This document shows, piece after piece, positions 1-5,094 of a DNA stretch of 5,094 nt (its first letter is position 1; each line of letters begins with the position of its first letter). The notes beneath the pieces were generated by a model that made no database searches, was not told the origin of the DNA, and was given only the letters and a program-made list of their open reading frames with translations. Both the position numbers and the translations under genes were made by a program. Source of the DNA: Trebonia sp. (GTDB taxonomy: Bacteria > Actinomycetota > Actinomycetes > Streptosporangiales > Streptosporangiaceae); contig JASHPP010000030.1 of the NCBI GenBank assembly GCA_030038035.1, positions 1 to 5,094 of the forward strand, in the 5' to 3' direction.

Positions 1-300
<300 letters not shown>

Positions 301-1509
301 TCAGCCGCCGAGGATCGCGTCGACGAACGTGGCCGGCTCGAACGGCGCCAGGTCATCCGGGCCTTCCCCGAGGCCGACGAGCTTCACAGGGACGCCGAGT
401 TCCCGTTGCACGGCTATCACGATGCCGCCCTTGGCGGTCCCGTCCAGTTTGGTCAGCACGATCCCGGACACGTCGACTACCTCGGCGAACACCCTGGCCT
501 GGCGCAGCCCGTTCTGGCCGGTGGTGGCGTCGAGCACGAGCAGCACCTCGTCTACGGCGGTGCGCTTCTCGACGACCCGCTTGACCTTCCCGAGCTCGTC
601 CATCAGGCCCGCCTTGGTGTGCAGGCGGCCGGCGGTGTCGATCACCACCACGTCGACCTCGGCCTCGATGCCCTTGCTCACCGCCTCGAACGCGACGCTC
701 GCCGAGTCCGCGCCCTCGACCTCTGACCTGACGACTTCGGCGCCCACCCGGTCCCCCCACGTCTGCAGCTGGTCCGCCGCGGCCGCGCGGAACGTGTCCG
801 CCGCGCCGAGCACTACCGACTCGCCGTCGCCGATCAGCGAGCGGGCGAGCTTGCCGCATGTCGTGGTCTTGCCCGTGCCGTTGACGCCGACCACGAGGAT
901 GACGGCGGGCCTGCCCTCGTGCCGATGGGTCCGCAGCGCGCGGCTGGCCGCGGTCTCCACCTGGGCGAGCAGTTCGGCCCTGAGCATCTCGCGCACCTCC
1001 TCAGGAGTCCGCGTCCCCTCGACCTTCACCTTGGTCCGCAGGTCCGAGACGATCTGCCTGGCGGGCGTCACCCCGACGTCGGCGGTGATCAGGACATCCT
1101 CGATCTCGTCCCACGTCTCGTCGTCCAGGCGATCCCTGGACAGCAGGCCAAGCAGCGCGGACCCGAAGCCGGTCTGCGATCTGGCCAGCCGCGACCGCAG
1201 CCGTACCATCCGCCCGGCCGAAGGCGGCGGCTTCTCCAGCGCCGGCTTCGGCGGCGCGGACGGCGCGGGGGACGGCGCGGGGGACGGCAGCGTCGCCGTC
1301 GTGCCGCCAGCCGCCGCGCCGGTTTCCGCTCCCGTCCCCGGCGGGCGGGTTCGGCTGTCGGTGGTCGTCCCCGTGCCGGATCCGGTCCCTAGATCGCGGT
1401 CCGCACGGCCACGGCGAACCCCGCGGGTGCCTCGCGGCCGCAGCAGCGTCGCCCCGCCGACGCCGACGATGAGCACCGCGAGCACGACGATGAGGATGAT
1501 GTATTCCAT
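301..1509 (-). CDS. ftsY: Signal recognition particle receptor FtsY (left-arm copy)
   Basis: This is a complete 402-residue FtsY, identical to the copy at 3586-4794, where motifs and domains are described. It starts at ATG 1509-1507 on the - strand and stops at TGA 303-301. The frame stays open upstream to 1782, but the extension has no recognisable sequence and would bury the N-terminal membrane segment, so the internal ATG is preferred. Several long open frames on the opposite strand here are shadows caused by the high GC content. Confidence 0.93.
   Translation of the reverse strand: MEYIILIVVLAVLIVGVGGATLLRPRGTRGVRRGRADRDLGTGSGTGTTTDSRTRPPGTGAETGAAAGGTTATLPSPAPSPAPSAPPKPALEKPPPSAGRMVRLRSRLARSQTGFGSALLGLLSRDRLDDETWDEIEDVLITADVGVTPARQIVSDLRTKVKVEGTRTPEEVREMLRAELLAQVETAASRALRTHRHEGRPAVILVVGVNGTGKTTTCGKLARSLIGDGESVVLGAADTFRAAAADQLQTWGDRVGAEVVRSEVEGADSASVAFEAVSKGIEAEVDVVVIDTAGRLHTKAGLMDELGKVKRVVEKRTAVDEVLLVLDATTGQNGLRQARVFAEVVDVSGIVLTKLDGTAKGGIVIAVQRELGVPVKLVGLGEGPDDLAPFEPATFVDAILGG
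1264..1287 (-). repeat. 12-base tandem repeat in the ftsY linker (left-arm copy)
   Basis: This is the mirror of 3808-3831: two exact tandem copies of CCGTCCCCCGCG on the - strand. They encode a Pro-Ser-Pro-Ala repeat in the disordered linker of FtsY. Confidence 0.85.
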
Positions 1510-1728
1510 AACAACCCACAGTCTCCAGGAACGGCAGATCCGCGACGCAAGCCGCGCATGTTGAAGGCGCGGATGAAGCCCTGAGCACGCTCTAGCATGC
1601 CCGATCGCGCGACCACCACACGGCGTGCCCCCCTGCGTCGCGTGAAGAGAGTCGGGTGTGCTAGGCGAGCCCGCCCTGGCCGGCCCCGGGCGTCGGCAAA
1701 CTTCGTCACACCAGCCTCTGCTGTCATC

Positions 1729-1745
1729 CTTGCACACTTCTTGCA
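1729..1745 (-). promoter_or_regulatory. Paired TGCAAG direct repeat (left-arm copy)
   Basis: This is the mirror of 3350-3366. Two TGCAAG hexamers on the - strand start 11 bases apart. It may be an operator-like site, but no regulator can be named from the sequence. Confidence 0.3.
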
Positions 1746-1793
1746 TGGACAAACCGGACATTCTGGGCGCCGGAATGGTCACAGAGTGTGCGA

Positions 1794-1811
1794 AGTCCCA
1801 CGTGGGGGACT
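1794..1811 (-). other. Stem-loop just after the smc stop (left-arm copy)
   Basis: This is the mirror of 3284-3301: AGTCCCCCACGTGGGACT, a 6-base-pair stem with a 6-base loop. There is no T-run after it, so a classical intrinsic terminator is not supported. Confidence 0.35.
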
Positions 1812-1828
1812 GGCCGGCGCCGACGGCG

Positions 1829-2547
1829 TCACGCGGGTTCGCGGACGCGCTGGCTGATCACCGCGGAGACGCCGTCGCCGCGCATCGTGACACCGTACAG
1901 GGCGTCCCCTGCCTCCATCGTCCGCCGCTGGTGGGTGATCACGATCAGCTGGGAGTTCTCCTGCAGCTCGTCGAAGATGAGCAGGAGCCGCTGCATGTTG
2001 CTGTCGTCGAGCGCGGCCTCCACCTCGTCAAGCACGTAGAACGGCGACGGGCGTGCCTTGAAGATGGCGAACAGGTAGGCGATCGCGGTGAGCGACCGCT
2101 CCCCGCCCGACAGCAGCGACAGCCGCTTGACCCTCTTGCCCGGCGGCCTGGCCTCGATCTCGATTCCCGAGGTCAGCAAGTTGCCGGGCTCGGTGAGCAG
2201 CAGCCTGCCGGCGCCGCCGCCGGGGAAGAGCTGCGCGAACAGCCCCTCGAACTCGCGGGCGGTGTCGGCGTACGCGGAGGCGAACACCTCCTGCACCCGG
2301 TCGTCGACCTCCTTGACGACGGTGAGCAGGTCGCGGCGGGTCTTGCGCAGGTCCTCAAGCTGCGTGGCGAGGAACTGGTGCCGCTCCTGCAGCGCCGCGT
2401 ACTCCTCCAGGGCCAGCGGGTTCACCTTGCCGAGCCTGGCGAGCTGGCGTTCGGCCTCGGCGGCGCGCGCCTCCTGTGCCGCCCGCACGTACGGCACGCC
2501 CGCCACCTCCACCGCAGTGGCGCCGGCGGCCGGCCCGGCCGGCCCGG
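1829..2547 (-). CDS. smc: Chromosome segregation protein SMC, C-terminal fragment (left-arm copy)
   Basis: This is the mirror of 2548-3266 and encodes the same last 238 residues of SMC, ending at TGA 1831-1829. Its 5' part is lost at the palindrome axis. The frame stays open across the axis as far as 3007, but everything beyond the axis is the antisense of the other smc copy. The resulting 392-residue frame is a chimera rather than a real protein. The signature motif, Walker B and the switch histidine are all present; Walker A, most of the coiled coil and the hinge are absent. Confidence 0.9.
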
Positions 2548-2576
2548 CCGGGCCGGCCGGGCCGGCCGCCGGCGCC
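2519..2576. repeat. Central 58-base G/C-only hairpin with a Gly-Pro-Ala codon repeat; axis of the palindrome
   Basis: No A or T occurs from 2519 to 2576. In the smc frame the core reads as four Gly-Pro-Ala triplets: two spelled GGC-CCG-GCC left of the axis and two spelled GGG-CCG-GCC right of it (2550-2567). The axis at 2547/2548 lies in CCCGG|CCGGG. The element is rich in the 8-base self-complementary GGCCGGCC. The frame and the amino acid repeat run unbroken through the axis, so part of the left half may be genuine smc sequence. A natural GC hairpin here would be a good site for polymerase template switching or for an assembler to turn back. How much is native cannot be decided from this window. 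Confidence 0.85.
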
Positions 2577-3266
2577 ACTGCGGTGGAGGTGGCGGGCGTG
2601 CCGTACGTGCGGGCGGCACAGGAGGCGCGCGCCGCCGAGGCCGAACGCCAGCTCGCCAGGCTCGGCAAGGTGAACCCGCTGGCCCTGGAGGAGTACGCGG
2701 CGCTGCAGGAGCGGCACCAGTTCCTCGCCACGCAGCTTGAGGACCTGCGCAAGACCCGCCGCGACCTGCTCACCGTCGTCAAGGAGGTCGACGACCGGGT
2801 GCAGGAGGTGTTCGCCTCCGCGTACGCCGACACCGCCCGCGAGTTCGAGGGGCTGTTCGCGCAGCTCTTCCCCGGCGGCGGCGCCGGCAGGCTGCTGCTC
2901 ACCGAGCCCGGCAACTTGCTGACCTCGGGAATCGAGATCGAGGCCAGGCCGCCGGGCAAGAGGGTCAAGCGGCTGTCGCTGCTGTCGGGCGGGGAGCGGT
3001 CGCTCACCGCGATCGCCTACCTGTTCGCCATCTTCAAGGCACGCCCGTCGCCGTTCTACGTGCTTGACGAGGTGGAGGCCGCGCTCGACGACAGCAACAT
3101 GCAGCGGCTCCTGCTCATCTTCGACGAGCTGCAGGAGAACTCCCAGCTGATCGTGATCACCCACCAGCGGCGGACGATGGAGGCAGGGGACGCCCTGTAC
3201 GGTGTCACGATGCGCGGCGACGGCGTCTCCGCGGTGATCAGCCAGCGCGTCCGCGAACCCGCGTGA
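2548..3266 (+). CDS. smc: Chromosome segregation protein SMC, C-terminal fragment
   Basis: SMC is the ABC-type ATPase core of bacterial condensin, working with ScpA and ScpB to fold and segregate the chromosome. In-frame codons start at 2550 and give 238 residues. A Gly-Pro-Ala stretch (1-6) leads into the end of the coiled coil. The conserved [12 protein letters not shown] (38-49) follows, then the head domain with [17 protein letters not shown] (134-150, signature LSGGE at 145-149). Walker B is [12 protein letters not shown] (169-180, catalytic Glu174), and the switch His205 lies in VITHQ. Actinomycete SMC is about 1,200 residues, so some 950, including Walker A and the hinge, are missing beyond the axis. 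The open frame reaches back to an ATG at 2088, but those codons are antisense of the mirror copy. A flexible Pro/Gly/Ala insertion before VPYVRAAQE is plausible in actinomycete SMCs. The gene is followed by ftsY on the same strand. Confidence 0.93.
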
Positions 3267-3283
3267 CGCCGTCGGCGCCGGCC

Positions 3284-3301
3284 AGTCCCCCACGTGGGAC
3301 T
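3284..3301 (+). other. Stem-loop just after the smc stop
   Basis: AGTCCCCCACGTGGGACT forms AGTCCC/GGGACT with six bases between, or alternatively the 10-base palindrome CCCACGTGGG. It begins 17 bases after the smc stop codon. The position fits a transcript-end structure or mRNA stabiliser, but no T-run follows. A protein-binding palindrome is equally possible. Confidence 0.35.
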
Positions 3302-3349
3302 TCGCACACTCTGTGACCATTCCGGCGCCCAGAATGTCCGGTTTGTCCA

Positions 3350-3366
3350 TGCAAGAAGTGTGCAAG
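3350..3366 (+). promoter_or_regulatory. Paired TGCAAG direct repeat upstream of ftsY
   Basis: TGCAAG at 3350-3355 and again at 3361-3366 start 11 bases apart, about one helical turn, and both are followed by a similar A/G-rich tail (AAGTG, GATGA). Same-face direct repeats are typical of some activator or repressor sites. The repeat lies about 220 bases upstream of the ftsY start, which is far for a direct operator. The regulator is unknown and chance is possible. Confidence 0.3.
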
Positions 3367-3585
3367 GATGACAGCAGAGGCTGGTGTGACGAAGTTTGCC
3401 GACGCCCGGGGCCGGCCAGGGCGGGCTCGCCTAGCACACCCGACTCTCTTCACGCGACGCAGGGGGGCACGCCGTGTGGTGGTCGCGCGATCGGGCATGC
3501 TAGAGCGTGCTCAGGGCTTCATCCGCGCCTTCAACATGCGCGGCTTGCGTCGCGGATCTGCCGTTCCTGGAGACTGTGGGTTGTT

Positions 3586-4794
3586 ATGGAATACATCATC
3601 CTCATCGTCGTGCTCGCGGTGCTCATCGTCGGCGTCGGCGGGGCGACGCTGCTGCGGCCGCGAGGCACCCGCGGGGTTCGCCGTGGCCGTGCGGACCGCG
3701 ATCTAGGGACCGGATCCGGCACGGGGACGACCACCGACAGCCGAACCCGCCCGCCGGGGACGGGAGCGGAAACCGGCGCGGCGGCTGGCGGCACGACGGC
3801 GACGCTGCCGTCCCCCGCGCCGTCCCCCGCGCCGTCCGCGCCGCCGAAGCCGGCGCTGGAGAAGCCGCCGCCTTCGGCCGGGCGGATGGTACGGCTGCGG
3901 TCGCGGCTGGCCAGATCGCAGACCGGCTTCGGGTCCGCGCTGCTTGGCCTGCTGTCCAGGGATCGCCTGGACGACGAGACGTGGGACGAGATCGAGGATG
4001 TCCTGATCACCGCCGACGTCGGGGTGACGCCCGCCAGGCAGATCGTCTCGGACCTGCGGACCAAGGTGAAGGTCGAGGGGACGCGGACTCCTGAGGAGGT
4101 GCGCGAGATGCTCAGGGCCGAACTGCTCGCCCAGGTGGAGACCGCGGCCAGCCGCGCGCTGCGGACCCATCGGCACGAGGGCAGGCCCGCCGTCATCCTC
4201 GTGGTCGGCGTCAACGGCACGGGCAAGACCACGACATGCGGCAAGCTCGCCCGCTCGCTGATCGGCGACGGCGAGTCGGTAGTGCTCGGCGCGGCGGACA
4301 CGTTCCGCGCGGCCGCGGCGGACCAGCTGCAGACGTGGGGGGACCGGGTGGGCGCCGAAGTCGTCAGGTCAGAGGTCGAGGGCGCGGACTCGGCGAGCGT
4401 CGCGTTCGAGGCGGTGAGCAAGGGCATCGAGGCCGAGGTCGACGTGGTGGTGATCGACACCGCCGGCCGCCTGCACACCAAGGCGGGCCTGATGGACGAG
4501 CTCGGGAAGGTCAAGCGGGTCGTCGAGAAGCGCACCGCCGTAGACGAGGTGCTGCTCGTGCTCGACGCCACCACCGGCCAGAACGGGCTGCGCCAGGCCA
4601 GGGTGTTCGCCGAGGTAGTCGACGTGTCCGGGATCGTGCTGACCAAACTGGACGGGACCGCCAAGGGCGGCATCGTGATAGCCGTGCAACGGGAACTCGG
4701 CGTCCCTGTGAAGCTCGTCGGCCTCGGGGAAGGCCCGGATGACCTGGCGCCGTTCGAGCCGGCCACGTTCGTCGACGCGATCCTCGGCGGCTGA
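3586..4794 (+). CDS. ftsY: Signal recognition particle receptor FtsY
   Basis: FtsY is the membrane-associated GTPase that receives SRP (Ffh plus 4.5S RNA) carrying ribosomes with nascent membrane proteins and hands them to SecYEG. The protein has 402 residues. Residues 3-23 form one hydrophobic membrane segment, a usual actinomycete feature. A low-complexity Gly/Thr/Pro/Ala linker (about 25-95) follows. The N domain (about 98-190, with DDETWDEIEDVLITADVG) comes next, then the G domain. GTPase motifs are G1 GVNGTGKTT (208-216), G2 DTFRAAAADQL (238-248), G3 DTAGR (291-295), G4 TKLD (353-356) and the closing GLGEGPDDLAPF (379-390). The conserved LDATTGQNG is at 326-334. The DTFRAAAADQL and GEGPDDLAPF wording distinguishes it from Ffh, and there is no M domain. 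The ATG at 3586 is chosen because it places the membrane segment at the N-terminus; the frame is open further upstream without recognisable sequence. The gene appears intact. Confidence 0.96.
   Translation: MEYIILIVVLAVLIVGVGGATLLRPRGTRGVRRGRADRDLGTGSGTGTTTDSRTRPPGTGAETGAAAGGTTATLPSPAPSPAPSAPPKPALEKPPPSAGRMVRLRSRLARSQTGFGSALLGLLSRDRLDDETWDEIEDVLITADVGVTPARQIVSDLRTKVKVEGTRTPEEVREMLRAELLAQVETAASRALRTHRHEGRPAVILVVGVNGTGKTTTCGKLARSLIGDGESVVLGAADTFRAAAADQLQTWGDRVGAEVVRSEVEGADSASVAFEAVSKGIEAEVDVVVIDTAGRLHTKAGLMDELGKVKRVVEKRTAVDEVLLVLDATTGQNGLRQARVFAEVVDVSGIVLTKLDGTAKGGIVIAVQRELGVPVKLVGLGEGPDDLAPFEPATFVDAILGG
3808..3831 (+). repeat. 12-base tandem repeat in the ftsY linker
   Basis: Two exact copies of CCGTCCCCCGCG stand in tandem, followed by a decayed third start (CCGTCCGCG). 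They encode Pro-Ser-Pro-Ala repeats in the disordered linker between the membrane segment and the N domain. Such repeats vary by slippage and should tolerate length change. Confidence 0.85.

Positions 4795-5094
<300 letters not shown>

Larger units (their letters stand above)
1510..1828. other. smc to ftsY spacer (left-arm copy), no gene seen
   Basis: These 319 bases mirror 3267-3585. They contain a stem-loop next to the smc stop (1794-1811), the paired TGCAAG direct repeat (1729-1745) and the ftsY leader. I see no tRNA, no convincing small gene and no clear promoter. The short frames crossing this stretch continue out of frame into ftsY and look like shadows. Confidence 0.6.
3267..3585. other. 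smc to ftsY spacer, no gene seen
   Basis: These 319 bases lie between the smc stop and the ftsY start. They hold a stem-loop at 3284-3301 and a paired TGCAAG repeat at 3350-3366. The ftsY leader includes GGAG at 3569-3572, 13 bases before the ATG, which is a rather long distance for a ribosome binding site. I see no clear -35/-10 pair, tRNA or riboswitch. A frame starting at 3368 reads into ftsY out of register and looks like a shadow. The length suggests that ftsY may have its own promoter, which I could not locate. Confidence 0.6.

Noticed and set aside
2519..2576. CRISPR-like or regulatory tandem array at the centre
   Set aside because: The repeats are 9-base codon repeats without spacers, inside the smc frame, and their symmetry comes from the palindrome axis.
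1658..2740. 360-codon frame crossing the smc copy and the axis (and its mirror at 2355-3437)
   Set aside because: It is antisense to smc, rich in Arg/Gly/Ala, crosses the chimeric axis and has no family resemblance.
3313..3585. N-terminal extension of FtsY by 91 residues
   Set aside because: The extension has no similarity that I recognise and would place the N-terminal membrane segment inside the protein; the ATG at 3586 gives a standard actinomycete FtsY.
3368..3706. 112-codon frame between smc and ftsY
   Set aside because: Its end overlaps ftsY out of frame, it has no good ribosome binding site, and the Ser-rich part is just the membrane-segment codons read in another frame.

Overview
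The 5,094-base window is one perfect inverted repeat. Bases 1-2547 are the reverse complement of bases 2548-5094, and position x pairs with position 5095-x. I checked this directly at both ends and at the centre. In between, every open reading frame on one arm has an identical mirror partner on the other. No mismatch and no non-palindromic spacer was seen. The real information content is therefore about 2.5 kb, shown twice.

Read outward from the centre, each arm holds the same three genes in the same direction. First comes the last 238 codons of smc (chromosome condensin ATPase). After a 319-base spacer comes a complete 402-codon ftsY (SRP receptor GTPase). After a 136-base spacer come the first 54 codons of a P-II nitrogen regulator gene (glnB/glnK type), cut by the end of the window. 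Right-arm genes are on the + strand and left-arm genes on the - strand, so the two smc fragments sit head to head across the centre.

The organism is a high-GC actinomycete. Third codon positions are strongly G/C. SMC and FtsY resemble their Streptomyces/Streptosporangiales-type relatives from memory, including the FtsY with one N-terminal membrane segment and a Pro/Ala/Gly/Thr-rich linker. The smc-ftsY-(amtB)-glnK/glnB-glnD-ffh neighbourhood is familiar in this group. A family or genus cannot be named safely.

The genes are ordinary housekeeping genes. SMC organises the chromosome, FtsY docks ribosome-SRP complexes at the membrane, and P-II senses 2-oxoglutarate, ATP and ADP to control nitrogen uptake and assimilation. 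They share a neighbourhood rather than one pathway.

The striking feature is the palindrome. The zero divergence, the exactly symmetric ends, the fold point inside a coding gene and a GC-only Gly-Pro-Ala repeat at the centre all fit a fold-back chimera or an assembly self-join better than a natural element. I see no evidence of a new biological system. The items worth checking are the fold point, the apparent absence of amtB between ftsY and the P-II gene, and two candidate regulatory motifs in the spacers.
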